From Dickeya zeae NCPPB 2538 (lineage in GTDB: Bacteria > Pseudomonadota > Gammaproteobacteria > Enterobacterales > Enterobacteriaceae): DNA of 64,000 bases. This document shows positions 1-8,403 of the stretch, in pieces; within the stretch, counting starts at the first letter, position 1, and each line of letters begins with the position of its first letter. The notes under the pieces are model-generated. The model saw nothing but the letters and a program-made list of their open reading frames with translations, did no database searches and was not told where the DNA came from. Where the stretch lies: assembly GCF_000406165.1 (NCBI RefSeq), contig NZ_CM001977.1:1001041-1065040 (forward strand), written 5' to 3'. Both the position numbers and the translations under genes were made by a program.

Positions 1-357
1 GATGGTGCCGGGGGTAACGATACGCACCACTTTACGTTCTACCGGCCCTTTGCTGGTCGCCGGGTCGCCAATTTGTTCGCAAATGGCTACGGATTCGCCT
101 AACTGCACCAGCCGGGCCAGATAGTTTTCTACCGCGTGATGAGGGACACCGGCCATTGGAATCGGCTCACCCGCTGACGCGCCACGTTTGGTGAGCGAGA
201 TATCCAGCAATTGTGACGCGCGTTTGGCATCGTCATAAAACAGCTCATAGAAGTCGCCCATACGGTAAAACAGCAAAATATCGGGATGCTGGGCTTTCAA
301 CTTCAGATACTGCTGCATCATGGGGGTGTGGGCGTCTAAACTCTCTGGTGTACTCAT
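1..357 (-). CDS. mutS: DNA mismatch repair protein MutS (5' end only)
   Basis: This is the N-terminal 119 codons of MutS, the ATPase that recognises mismatches and starts methyl-directed repair with MutL. The translation begins MSTPESLDAHTPMMQQYLKL and contains MGDFYELFYDDA, the mismatch-binding motif in which the Phe-x-Glu pair stacks on and hydrogen-bonds to the mispaired base. GEPIPMAGVPHHA and AICEQIGDP are also typical of the family's first domain. The gene reads off the left edge, so the connector, clamp and ATPase domains are not visible. Its upstream DNA (358-736) separates it from a chemoreceptor gene on the same strand. The identification is firm from the motif alone. Confidence 0.96.
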   Translation of the reverse strand, partial: MSTPESLDAHTPMMQQYLKLKAQHPDILLFYRMGDFYELFYDDAKRASQLLDISLTKRGASAGEPIPMAGVPHHAVENYLARLVQLGESVAICEQIGDPATSKGPVERKVVRIVTPGTI

Positions 358-736
358 CGCGTTGTGATGTCCATCTTCTTAAATTTTAATGCGTTAATGA
401 TACCGGCGATGCTCATTAGCGCGCATGAAATCCTGTGTTGTACTGCTGGCCGGTTTGGTTATCACCCGGTGATTGGGCACATAGCCGACCTGCGTGGCTT
501 TCATTCGTATGCAGGCTGCATGATAACGGAGTCTTCGAGGCAGGAAAACAAGAGGGGACGCCGCATTCTTCGAGCGTGCTCGAAACAATCGCGTTTGGTG
601 ATGGCGGTGACGTGGTTATCGATGCAAATCGAGGCCTGGACTGCATAGCTGGCAACACTTCTCCCATTGTTGCCAGCTATACCTCAATGATCAAATATGA
701 CGTTCTGAACGTGATGCCGTCTCAGTGGCGTCTGTA
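358..736. other. Intergenic stretch between a chemoreceptor gene and mutS
   Basis: About 380 bases with no convincing gene. Short open frames exist on both strands but overlap each other, have no good ribosome binding site and resemble no family I know. It must hold the mutS promoter, which I could not place with confidence. Its one clear structure is the hairpin at 645-680. Confidence 0.5.
645..680. terminator. Strong 13-bp hairpin downstream of the chemoreceptor gene
   Basis: Perfect 13-bp arms (ATAGCTGGCAACA and its complement) enclose a 10-base loop. It lies 57 bases past the stop of the chemoreceptor gene, the position of a terminator, but there is no T-run on either side, so it may need Rho or may instead stabilise the 3' end of the transcript. 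Confidence 0.5.
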
Positions 737-2422
737 TCAAAATGTTGACCAATGTTCGGCCGCAGGTTCTGAGTGTTTGCGTGTAGCGTTTCTTCCCCTT
801 GAAGAGCTCTGGCTGGACGTCAACAGAGGCGTTGCCTGATCCACGACTGTCAGGTATCCATGTTCGGTATTGGCCAGCGTTGTCGTGTTTTCCAGTTGGA
901 ATCGTCCCACCAACCCGGCAAGCAATTGCGACTGGTGGGTGAGGTTTTTCGCCGTTGTTGCACCTTTTTCGACCAGCGATGCGTTTTGTTGTGTCACGCG
1001 GTCGAGCTGCCCTACGGCATCGGTGATTTGGCTGATGGCGGAGACCTGTTCTTTTGCCGTGGAACTGATCTCTGTGATGAAGTCCGAGACTGTGCGTACT
1101 TGTGAAACGATGCTGTCCATTGATGCGCCAGCGCTTTCAACCAGATGCGAGCCGTTTTCGACTTTTTCCATACTGGAACTGATCAGTTTTTTGATTTCCT
1201 TAGCAGCTTCTGCACTGCGTTGGGCCAGTGAGCGAACTTCGCCCGCAACAACGGCGAAACCGCGTCCTTGTTCACCGGCGCGAGCCGCTTCAACCGCAGC
1301 GTTCAGGGCCAGGATATTAGTCTGGAAGGCGATGCCGTCGATGATAGCGATGATCTCCGTGATTTGCTGGGCGCTGGTAGTGATGTCTTGCATGGTTGAT
1401 ATTACCTGATGCATCACGTCGCCACCTTGTTGCACCGTATCACGGGTTGATGACACCAGCATGGTGGCCTGCTCAGCTGTTTCCGCATTCTTTTGTACCG
1501 CAGAGCGAATCTCCATCATTGAAGCTGTAGTCTGCTGCAAGCTGGAAGCCTGCTCTTCCGTGCGTTTGCTCAGATCAACGTTGCCTGTGGATATCAGCAT
1601 CGAATCGGTGAAAATCGCGTCGGAACTGGTACGCACCATAGAGACGATACTCAGCAGACTATCCTTCATTTCTGCCAACGCGTTGAGCATCTGCCGGGCT
1701 TCGTCGCGGCCATGTACGTGGATGTGGCAGGTCAGGTCACCCCCCGCAATCTTCTGTGCAGTTTCGCAGGCATTCAATAACGGTGAGGCGACTGCGGTGT
1801 GCAGACGACGGCGTGCACCGATGTAAAGGGCTAAACACACGCATAGCGCACCGATGAGTACGCCCATGCTTGTTCTGGCGTTTGATGCTTCGATGGCATC
1901 AAAGGCCGCTAAATTTTTATCAGCGAAAGCGTTGGAAACCTCCACCGTCTTGTCCACCGCGGTGCGATGCGCTTCATAGAGCTTGTGTACGCCAGCCAGT
2001 CCCGCGCGCGCGGCTGCGTTATTGCCGGCGGCCAGCGGTTGCAGTACGTCACGGCGTGCGGCCTCAAGGAATTTCAGCGCGGCATCATGTTGTTCTCCCA
2101 AAAGGTATTGCTCAATACCGAAGGTCGGCGTCTTGCGCCAATAGTCCACGCGGGTTGTATAGTCCTGGGCCAGTTTGTCGAACGTTTTTGTCGCTTCGCC
2201 CGGTGATAGCGAGCCATCAAGCCCTTGCGATAACGTCAGCCGGGCCTCAATCAGGTATAGCGGCGGTGGCAGGATATCCGCAGTGATGTCTTTGGCAGTG
2301 AAGATTTTGTTGGCCTGCTTGAGCATCTGCTGCCCTGACCACCAATTGACAGCACCTTGCGTTAATACAGATCCTAGACCGACAAGCAGCAAAAAAAGCA
2401 GGATGGATCTTATCGATTTCAT
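737..2422 (-). CDS. Methyl-accepting chemotaxis protein (chemoreceptor)
   Basis: A 561-residue transmembrane chemoreceptor that would sense a periplasmic ligand and control CheA. The start at 2422 (MKSIRSILL) is preceded by AGAGGA; an upstream in-frame extension has no such site. Order: membrane segment at about residues 5-25, periplasmic domain of about 165 residues of the four-helix-bundle type, second membrane segment, HAMP linker, then the cytoplasmic signalling domain with the conserved hairpin tip (GIAFQTNILALNAAVEAARA). The protein ends in HWSTF, which fits the xWxxF pentapeptide that tethers CheR and CheB in high-abundance receptors. The ligand cannot be told from sequence. A flagellar-type promoter lies upstream. 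Confidence 0.95.
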   Translation of the reverse strand: MKSIRSILLFLLLVGLGSVLTQGAVNWWSGQQMLKQANKIFTAKDITADILPPPLYLIEARLTLSQGLDGSLSPGEATKTFDKLAQDYTTRVDYWRKTPTFGIEQYLLGEQHDAALKFLEAARRDVLQPLAAGNNAAARAGLAGVHKLYEAHRTAVDKTVEVSNAFADKNLAAFDAIEASNARTSMGVLIGALCVCLALYIGARRRLHTAVASPLLNACETAQKIAGGDLTCHIHVHGRDEARQMLNALAEMKDSLLSIVSMVRTSSDAIFTDSMLISTGNVDLSKRTEEQASSLQQTTASMMEIRSAVQKNAETAEQATMLVSSTRDTVQQGGDVMHQVISTMQDITTSAQQITEIIAIIDGIAFQTNILALNAAVEAARAGEQGRGFAVVAGEVRSLAQRSAEAAKEIKKLISSSMEKVENGSHLVESAGASMDSIVSQVRTVSDFITEISSTAKEQVSAISQITDAVGQLDRVTQQNASLVEKGATTAKNLTHQSQLLAGLVGRFQLENTTTLANTEHGYLTVVDQATPLLTSSQSSSRGRNATRKHSEPAAEHWSTF

Positions 2423-2622
2423 GGGGACATCCTCTGAGTAGCGTCCTGGCAGAGAGTTTTTCTGCACCCGAATTCGTTGCCAGCGAGAGGTTCGTGGCTG
2501 ACTAAGCACACATGGTCAAATAGCAGACTCATCATCCTGCTCGTCATTCCTGAATGCGGCTCATGAATTCCTAAAATAATTGTAATCGTTCTGGCATATA
2601 TTGCTCTGGGCAACAGCCATGA

Positions 2623-2648
2623 TAATCGGTCATTTCAGGTTATTTTTA
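2623..2648 (-). promoter_or_regulatory. Candidate sigma28 (FliA) promoter for the chemoreceptor gene
   Basis: On the minus strand TAAA is followed after 14 bases by ACCGATTA, close to the flagellar consensus TAAA-N15-GCCGATAA. It would give an untranslated leader of about 190 bases. Chemoreceptor genes are commonly FliA-dependent, which supports it; the spacing is one base short. I see nothing else recognisable in 2423-2869. Confidence 0.55.
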
Positions 2649-2869
2649 AGGGGGATGATCTGCTTGGTTGAGGATTTTATTTTTGTAAAACAATATTTTT
2701 GTCAGAGGGTTGTTGTCAGAAAGATTCCAGTCCACTACCGTGGGCTGGTTATATCGATTTGCTTCCCATCGATTAATGCAGCCCAGAATCAGTAATGTCT
2801 GCTAATGACTTTGGCCTTGCCCTGAAATAGGCTGAGCTGGGTACGTCCGTATACGTGGTCTGCCTGCCG

Positions 2870-3760
2870 TCAACCCGGCCCCTCGCTTGCTGCTGCCAAC
2901 AAAGGGACCAGTACATCGCTGATGGGGGTGGGAATACCATGTAGGTGACCGTAGCGCTGGATCACGCCGTTGCGGATATCCCACTCCAGCGGGCGATTAG
3001 CCTGGCGGTCGGCGAGGATTGAGGTGCTTAAATCCGCAGGAGCATGATGGAAAACATCAACGATCTCCTGAGGAACGCTATCGTCAAGTACCGCGCCTTG
3101 CGCACGTGCGACCGCCAGACATTCACGCAGATAGGACAGCGCCAGCTCAGTAATATCGTCACGTGAAAACATCCCGGCACGGCGATTCGCCAGAACCATC
3201 AGGCCGCCGACGGCATTTTGCAGCAGTTTGCGCCAGGCTACCGAGGTAAAGTCCGATGACAATTCCACTGCGCAGCGTGTGCCGTTGAGCGCATCAACGA
3301 CTCGTTGTGCCTGAGGCACATCCGGCAGTGTCAGACGTGGTTTGGCGCGCAGCCAGACAGAGGCATCTGGCTCGCGTTGTGCCGGGAACCAGACGACTGA
3401 TGGCAGTACCTGTGCGCCGTTGACCAAAGGAGTCAGTTGGGTTTTCTGCTCGACGCCATTTTGCAGTGCACACACGACGGTATTTTCATCGCACAGTGTC
3501 GCCAGCCAGTCGGTGCAGTCAGCCACCTGGGTCGTTTTCACCGCCAGAAACACCAAATCGAATGGATGATTGATCGTCGCAGGGTTGCTCAGTACCGGGC
3601 CCGGCACCACCACTTCACCGTCATCGTGGCGCAGAACTAACTGAGGATGCGCGGTGCGCCCGCAAAGGACTGGCGTACGGTTAACGTCATGCAGTAGCGC
3701 CGCGATAGTGGTGCCGATAGCACCGGGGCCAATAAGCGCAATTGAAGGATGGTCTGGCAT
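2870..3760 (-). CDS. 2-dehydropantoate 2-reductase family protein (PanE/ApbA-like)
   Basis: A 296-residue NADPH-dependent oxidoreductase of the ketopantoate reductase family. The N-terminal Rossmann fold begins ALIGPGAIGTTIAALL, and the middle has FLAVKTTQ and ALQNGVEQ, which are family signatures. The conserved lysine sits in WRKLLQNAVGG, and the C-terminal helical domain has RPLEWDIRNG. Length matches the family (about 300). It is a stand-alone gene, not in a pantothenate operon, and the chromosome probably has a separate panE, so the substrate may be a different 2-oxo acid. The ATG at 3760 has GGAGAG just upstream. Confidence 0.85.
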   Translation of the reverse strand: MPDHPSIALIGPGAIGTTIAALLHDVNRTPVLCGRTAHPQLVLRHDDGEVVVPGPVLSNPATINHPFDLVFLAVKTTQVADCTDWLATLCDENTVVCALQNGVEQKTQLTPLVNGAQVLPSVVWFPAQREPDASVWLRAKPRLTLPDVPQAQRVVDALNGTRCAVELSSDFTSVAWRKLLQNAVGGLMVLANRRAGMFSRDDITELALSYLRECLAVARAQGAVLDDSVPQEIVDVFHHAPADLSTSILADRQANRPLEWDIRNGVIQRYGHLHGIPTPISDVLVPLLAAASEGPG

Positions 3761-3917
3761 CTTGTCTCTCCGGATTTGACTAATTCATCACCAGTGTGCC
3801 GGTAGTCATCGTCGAGCGCAATTGGGTAGCGTTGGTACAGGTGTGCTTGTTGAACGTTTTAATCAGATGAAAGAAATACTGGATAATTACCTGTTAAGCA
3901 TTGGACTGGGAATCATG

Positions 3918-3946
3918 GGGCGCTTGTTAGAGGAGCACAAGCGCCC
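3918..3946. terminator. 10-bp hairpin downstream of the lipoprotein operon
   Basis: Arms GGGCGCTTGT and ACAAGCGCCC with a 9-base loop lie about 95 bases beyond the stop of the lipoprotein gene and 157 bases upstream of the reductase start. No T-run follows, so termination is only suggested. Nothing else is recognisable in 3761-4040. Confidence 0.4.
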
Positions 3947-4040
3947 TATGAACCCTAAATAGCCCGGAGCCAGGTGAGTCTCAGCGAATAACTGAAACTC
4001 CAGAATTTCCAAAGGTACGCAGAATTAAAAATAGGCGTAT

Positions 4041-4541
4041 TTATAACATATTGCCGAGTAGAGGGACGCGTGTATCCTTTGGTGGTTCTGGCTTCAGATG
4101 GGTTGGATCAATCTTGCAAATGCTATCAGCGACGATACCGATTAATGACTCTTTTGGATATTTTTCCCATTGCCCGACAGTCTCTCGCTTTAAGATGGCA
4201 TCACCTTGCCCCCAATACTGAGAAAAGTAGATGCGCTCAAACTGTGCACGCTCTTGAGTATCGCAGTTAACAACGTTAATTACACGCGAGCTGGAGACAT
4301 AAATAGGTGGCTCGGTTTGCACTCGTTTGGGCCCTATATAGTTATTAATGAGAAAGAAACGGCGCAAATGTGTGTTGTTCTGATAGCTTGAAATACTACG
4401 CATGTCGGCATACGTGCCTCCCGTACTGTCTTCAAGCATCTTTAGTAGCCCCGCAGGGCGTGGACCAACAGTAGGTACTTTATTAGAGCTGGAACAGCCC
4501 GCAAGTAGCGTTAATGCAGTACATAGAATTAAGTATTTCAT
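4041..4541 (-). CDS. Small lipoprotein, surface-adhesin-E-like pattern
   Basis: A 166-residue predicted lipoprotein. The signal peptide ends in the lipobox LAGC, so Cys15 would be lipidated, and Ser at +2 favours the outer membrane. The middle and C-terminal parts contain a Cys pair in a pattern (YVSSSRVINVVNCDTQERAQ, then FSQYWGQGD, a Trp and a second Cys) that resembles the small Adhesin_E type domain; this is a tentative match. Its start overlaps the stop of the upstream exported-protein gene (TAATG), so the two are translated as a coupled pair and probably act together in the envelope. Function unknown. Confidence 0.75.
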   Translation of the reverse strand: MKYLILCTALTLLAGCSSSNKVPTVGPRPAGLLKMLEDSTGGTYADMRSISSYQNNTHLRRFFLINNYIGPKRVQTEPPIYVSSSRVINVVNCDTQERAQFERIYFSQYWGQGDAILKRETVGQWEKYPKESLIGIVADSICKIDPTHLKPEPPKDTRVPLLGNML

Positions 4542-5140
4542 TATTTGTTTCCAGCCAGGTCCGGTCGCAGTGGAAGTAAATCACCTTGGGTTACGCTGCC
4601 TTGCACCGAACAGAGTAACCGGGTTTTGCCATTATTCGTGTCCAGTAGAGCAAGTTTTTCTATGCTGCCTTTGGCCGGAGCAATGCCACTGGCTGCACCT
4701 AGATTTGATCGCCATTCATGATCATCAGGACGTTTAATCATTGGATTAGAGATATATTCGTCGCCCGCTTTCTGCCAGTTAGCTTCCGGTAATGCCGCCA
4801 TCACTGCTTTCGGTGATTCCTCGATAATTAATCCCCAGAAATAATATTTCCCTAGCTCTGCAAGGTCACTCTTTTCCGACCAATAACCGGAGAGTGTTAA
4901 TTGCCCTACACGAACCGGTTGCGAGAACCACAGCATATCGCCGCCACCTTTGGGGGGTGTGAACCAGGCGTGCTGTGATTTGTCGGTGGTTAGTGGTACA
5001 ACATTTTTAAACGTGGACTGCTGGCTATAGAGTTCGCTGAAAAAATTACTGTCACAGTGCAGAAGGCTTTCTGGGAGCGTCTTGGCTTGGGCCGTTCCTA
5101 TAGTGGTTACGGCTACGACCAGAGCGAATAGAGATTTCAT
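4541..5140 (-). CDS. Exported protein of unknown function
   Basis: A 199-residue protein with a clear Sec signal peptide (MKSLFALVVAVTTIGTAQAK, cleavage after AQA). The mature part has two cysteines (near residues 29 and 177) that could form a disulfide. I recognise no catalytic motif. It is the first gene of a two-gene operon with the lipoprotein whose ATG overlaps its stop codon. The intergenic DNA upstream (5141-5230) separates it from an AraC regulator on the same strand. It is a real gene by signal peptide, length and coupling, but its job is not deducible. Confidence 0.75.
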   Translation of the reverse strand: MKSLFALVVAVTTIGTAQAKTLPESLLHCDSNFFSELYSQQSTFKNVVPLTTDKSQHAWFTPPKGGGDMLWFSQPVRVGQLTLSGYWSEKSDLAELGKYYFWGLIIEESPKAVMAALPEANWQKAGDEYISNPMIKRPDDHEWRSNLGAASGIAPAKGSIEKLALLDTNNGKTRLLCSVQGSVTQGDLLPLRPDLAGNK

Positions 5141-5230
5141 AAAACATCCTACTATTATGGGTAATTTATTTATTGGGTGGGTGAAATAATTTTACCGTAT
5201 TCCAGATAATAAAAATCTGTCTAAAGTCAT

Positions 5231-6079
5231 TCACCTGCGTAATGCCGATGGCACGATGCCGAAGCGGCGGCGGAAAGCGGCAGTGAATTTGCTGTGAGAT
5301 TCGTAACCGACATCAAGGGCGATGGCGGCAACCGAGCGTTCGGATGACTGTAATAGCACCATGGCGGTTTCCAGCCGGGTTTCGCGTACGCAGCGGGTAA
5401 TGGTGTTGTCTTCCTGCGCCAGTCGGCGGTTCAGGGTGCTGATGGTGGTAGAGAGCGCCTGTGCTACCCGACCAGCCGACCAGTCATCATACGGGCGTTG
5501 TGCCACCAGCCGACGCACGCGCTCACTCCAGTTCATCGTCACTGGCGGGGCCAGTACCACGCCAGCGTGCTCAGCCAGTAGTAACAACACCTCCAGCATT
5601 CGGTGTTCGCTCAGTGTGGCTGAACCGCCTACATCGCGTAGTGCATCGACAGTGCGTAAAAATGCGGTTTTGATAGCGGCGTTATCCGCCACTCTGGCAA
5701 CACGGCGTAGCGGTTCCAGTGCGGCAAACTGACCGAAAGACTGGTAAAAATGGGTTATCGTCTCGGGTTGCAGGTTGAGGATCTGCGCCACATAGCGCCC
5801 TTGTGGCGCGGGGTCGTTGACAACATCCCATTGGGTGCCGCGTGGCAAGATGAATATTTCTCCCGTCGCAAAATCAGTGCGGCCTTCCGGTGCCAGCAGC
5901 TGCTTGGTGCCGGAAACGACTAGCCCAATCAGGTCAGCCCGAATGACCACGGTGCGCAATGCGTATTGGCTACGGGCAATAATCTGATGTAAAAGCAGCG
6001 GGCTGGTTGCAGCGTGTCGAGGGATAGGCTCGACGGGATTCGTCAGGGACAAGGCAGCATGATGGTGGGTGAGCGTCAT
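5231..6079 (-). CDS. AraC-family transcriptional regulator
   Basis: A 282-residue regulator. The N-terminal half is a cupin-like sensor (RTDFATGEIFILPRGTQWDV). The last 100 residues carry the paired helix-turn-helix of the AraC family: the first around VAQALSTTISTLNRRL and the second around VAAIALDVGYESHSKFTAAF, followed by FRRRFGIVPSALR. It is transcribed away from the YbhB-like gene at 6268, with about 190 bases between them, so that gene is an obvious candidate target. The inducer is unknown. Confidence 0.9.
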   Translation of the reverse strand: MTLTHHHAALSLTNPVEPIPRHAATSPLLLHQIIARSQYALRTVVIRADLIGLVVSGTKQLLAPEGRTDFATGEIFILPRGTQWDVVNDPAPQGRYVAQILNLQPETITHFYQSFGQFAALEPLRRVARVADNAAIKTAFLRTVDALRDVGGSATLSEHRMLEVLLLLAEHAGVVLAPPVTMNWSERVRRLVAQRPYDDWSAGRVAQALSTTISTLNRRLAQEDNTITRCVRETRLETAMVLLQSSERSVAAIALDVGYESHSKFTAAFRRRFGIVPSALRR

Positions 6080-6267
6080 CCCGTATCGTTATCCGTGGTG
6101 AAAATGGAGTAGAGATTGCACGAACCGGAACAACGGGAACAAGGGTGGTTCGCTACTATTGTTATCACAGTTTTTAGTGTGTGCTGACACTCATCGTCAA
6201 GGCGTTGCCGTTTGAAAAACGCGGTGAGTGACGGCCCAAGCCTACCATGAATAACAGGAGTATCGAT

Positions 6268-6849
6268 ATGAAAACCGGTTTGCGGATGACCCGTTCCTGC
6301 GTTTCGTTATTTGCTGGTGCCATCATGACTGCTGCCGCAGCCCATGCGGATACGCTGACGTTGTCCAGCCCGGCAATCGCGCCGAACAGTACGCTGCCTG
6401 CCAGCTTTGAATTTAACGGTTTTGGCTGCAGCGGGCAGAACCAGTCCCCTGCGCTGAACTGGCATGGCGCACCAGCAGGTACCCAGAGTTTTGCCGTTAC
6501 CGTTTATGACCCGGACGCACCGACAGGGTCTGGCTGGTGGCACTGGATGGTTATCAATATTCCCGCGAATGTACAAAGCCTTGCCACTAACGCAGGCGAG
6601 ATTAGCGGTAAGCACTTGCCAACCGGTGCCAGCCAGGTGCGTATTGACTACGGGGTGGCGGCATGGGGTGGTGTCTGCCCGCCAGCAGGTGATAAACCGC
6701 ATCGGTATATTTTCACCGTGTACGCACTGAAAACCAAAACGCTGGATGTGCCTAAAGACGCGAATCCGGCACTTGGCGGCTTTATGATCAACGCCAATAC
6801 GCTGGCCAAAGCCAGTTTCACGGCTTACTACGGCCGTCCGGCGCAATAA
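6268..6849 (+). CDS. YbhB/YbcL-type PEBP-family protein, exported
   Basis: A 193-residue member of the phosphatidylethanolamine-binding/Raf-kinase-inhibitor-like family. The ATG at 6268 has CAGGAG eight bases upstream and gives a signal peptide ending AHA before DTLTLSS, so the protein is probably periplasmic, as is E. coli YbcL. Family motifs are NQSPALNWHGAP, VYDPDAPTGSGWWHWMV (the ligand-pocket DPDxP and HW) and GGVCPPAGDKPHRYIFTVYA. The usual role is unclear in bacteria. It is divergent from an AraC regulator and followed by a hairpin terminator, so it is a single-gene unit. Confidence 0.92.
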   Translation: MKTGLRMTRSCVSLFAGAIMTAAAAHADTLTLSSPAIAPNSTLPASFEFNGFGCSGQNQSPALNWHGAPAGTQSFAVTVYDPDAPTGSGWWHWMVINIPANVQSLATNAGEISGKHLPTGASQVRIDYGVAAWGGVCPPAGDKPHRYIFTVYALKTKTLDVPKDANPALGGFMINANTLAKASFTAYYGRPAQ

Positions 6850-6864
6850 TGGCTATCCGGTTTT

Positions 6865-6890
6865 CCCCGTCAGAAGGCGGGGATATTTAT
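6865..6890 (+). terminator. Terminator after the YbhB-like gene
   Basis: Stem CCCCGTC / GGCGGGG (one G-T pair) with loop AGAA begins 16 bases after the stop codon, followed by the A/T-rich ATATTTATT. Confidence 0.65.
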
Positions 6891-6906
6891 TGGGGGGGAA
6901 CCTGTG

Positions 6907-7026
6907 ATGCGAGATTTTGAAAAGGAATGGGCCAGTCTATCCTTTGACGATAATCACCGTTTACTACCCAACTTGCTTACACTGAGAGACGGTGGTTGTC
7001 TCGTTTGCCGACCGCTGTACTATTGA
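6907..7026 (+). CDS. Possible 39-codon small ORF at the island edge
   Basis: An ATG at 6907, preceded by a G-run about 8 bases upstream, opens a 39-codon frame that ends at 7026, overlapping by 7 bases the 3' end of the convergent hydroxylase gene. The peptide begins MRDFEKEWASLSFDD and ends GGCLVCRPLYY with two cysteines. I do not recognise it. It may be the truncated 5' part of a gene cut when the neighbouring island arrived, a true small protein, or chance. Confidence 0.25.
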   Translation: MRDFEKEWASLSFDDNHRLLPNLLTLRDGGCLVCRPLYY

Positions 7027-7808
7027 GCGGAATCGCTTATTTTTGCCAGAACCGGACCTAATAATCTAATACCGTGTACTTCCGCGTCAGTAAGTTCAGG
7101 ATGTAAAAAATTTATCAATAGAATATCCCGGTCTTCATCCGCATGGTTGTAGACGTGATGGAGAAAACTATGATCGAAGAAAATAGACTTTCCCTCTTCC
7201 CAACGACGCTCCTCGCCGGCCACAACCAGGCCGCAATCTTCTGGAATATTAATGCCAAAGTGGCAAGTTATTTGTGCATTGGTCCAGTCATAATGTTCAG
7301 GAAGCCAGGCACCGCCTTTTAGTCGCATAAAAGTGACCTCTCCACGCCATGGAAAGAGACTCTCTTCAACCCTATCAATTAATTTTTTTAAATGGGGAAA
7401 GTGAATTATTTTTTCACTGAACTCTCCACGACTCCAGAGTGAAATGGATGACCAATCTTTCTCTGAGAGATTCTTGAAAAGATTACTGGAGGAATAGACC
7501 TTAAGCTGATCTGTTGCAGCGGTGAACTCATCTTTAATTGCCTGAAAATTTTCGGCTAATAGCCTGGCGATTGACGCGGTTTTGTCACTGGCGCACTCGT
7601 CAATCCATGGTCCATTGCTCAGTCCGGGGAAAAATAGTAAACGCGGTTTTTGTAAAGGATGCAATGGCTTATGGTGTGATTCACCCAATATGCCGGCCAT
7701 AAAATCTGATAATCGCTCTGTTGAGTTAAGTCCATAGATATCAGATACCTTTGCCAATATCTCGGAAAAGGATTTTCTGAGATATTGGCTTAATTCGCGC
7801 TTGTCCAT
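7020..7808 (-). CDS. Aspartyl/asparaginyl beta-hydroxylase-like oxygenase (island gene)
   Basis: A 262-residue protein whose C-terminal half matches the aspartyl/asparaginyl beta-hydroxylase fold, non-heme Fe(II)/2-oxoglutarate oxygenases that hydroxylate Asp or Asn side chains. Seen motifs: LPEHYDWTNAQITCHFGINI (first metal His), CGLVVAGEERRWEEGKSIFF, then FDHSFLHHVYNHADEDRDIL (second metal His and the Arg for 2-oxoglutarate). The N-terminal 120 residues are not recognised. It is the last gene of the RiPP-like operon, 13 bases after the GNAT gene, with GAGGGA before its ATG. I infer that it hydroxylates an Asp or Asn of the precursor core (Asp28 or Asn35), or a free amino acid. Confidence 0.82.
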   Translation of the reverse strand: MDKRELSQYLRKSFSEILAKVSDIYGLNSTERLSDFMAGILGESHHKPLHPLQKPRLLFFPGLSNGPWIDECASDKTASIARLLAENFQAIKDEFTAATDQLKVYSSSNLFKNLSEKDWSSISLWSRGEFSEKIIHFPHLKKLIDRVEESLFPWRGEVTFMRLKGGAWLPEHYDWTNAQITCHFGINIPEDCGLVVAGEERRWEEGKSIFFDHSFLHHVYNHADEDRDILLINFLHPELTDAEVHGIRLLGPVLAKISDSAQ

Positions 7809-7821
7809 GTTGTTTATCCCT

Positions 7822-8382
7822 CTATTTTTCAGCGGTTATGTATGAGTTCAGAACGTGATCTTGCCACTTCCCATTTATTTTTAAGTAGGATTTTGCGAAT
7901 CCTTCTCTCTCGAACCCCAGGCTTGCCAATATATTCTGGCTGCGTATATTCTCGGGGAGATGATTCGCCATAATACGATGCAGACCATAGTTCTCATGGA
8001 CGTAGGCAATTGCACTTTGTAGCGCTTCACGCATCAACCCTTTTCCTTGATAGGACTTATCGATGGAGAAACCTAAATATCCCGCCTGAAATACACCATA
8101 AACAAAGTTAGTGAAATTAATACTCCCAATGATTTTGTATTCTCCCTTAACCGTGAACACGAGCAGCAGGCATTTTTTGGCTTTAAAATCAGGTTGAGAG
8201 TCAATAATACGTTGCCGAATATTCTCAAGTGAGAAGTAGTCTTCTGTACGCAATGGCTCAAACGGTGCGAAATTTTCCCTATTCTCAATTAAGAAGCATT
8301 GGAGTTGCTCGGAAAAATCCTCAGTAAGACGGTATACATCGGTTCTGGCGGTAGAGAATAACTTGGCTTTTTCTGTACTCAT
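7822..8382 (-). CDS. GNAT-family N-acetyltransferase, RimJ/RimL-like (island gene)
   Basis: A 186-residue acetyltransferase of the ribosomal-protein/amino-group subfamily. The order is typical: FEPLRTEDYFSLENIRQRI, then GSINFTNF, AGYLGFSIDKSYQGKGLMREAL (the Q/RxxGxG/A acetyl-CoA loop) and NIRSQNILASLGFEREG. I take the ATG at 8382 (MSTEKAKLF); a TTG at 8400 is possible. It lies 21 bases after the exporter gene in the same operon. In RiPP clusters such enzymes cap the peptide N-terminus, modify a side chain, or protect the producer by acetylating the product; which applies here is not visible. Confidence 0.85.
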   Translation of the reverse strand: MSTEKAKLFSTARTDVYRLTEDFSEQLQCFLIENRENFAPFEPLRTEDYFSLENIRQRIIDSQPDFKAKKCLLLVFTVKGEYKIIGSINFTNFVYGVFQAGYLGFSIDKSYQGKGLMREALQSAIAYVHENYGLHRIMANHLPENIRSQNILASLGFEREGFAKSYLKINGKWQDHVLNSYITAEK

Positions 8383-8403
8383 GGTTCTTTTTCCGATCAA
8401 TTG

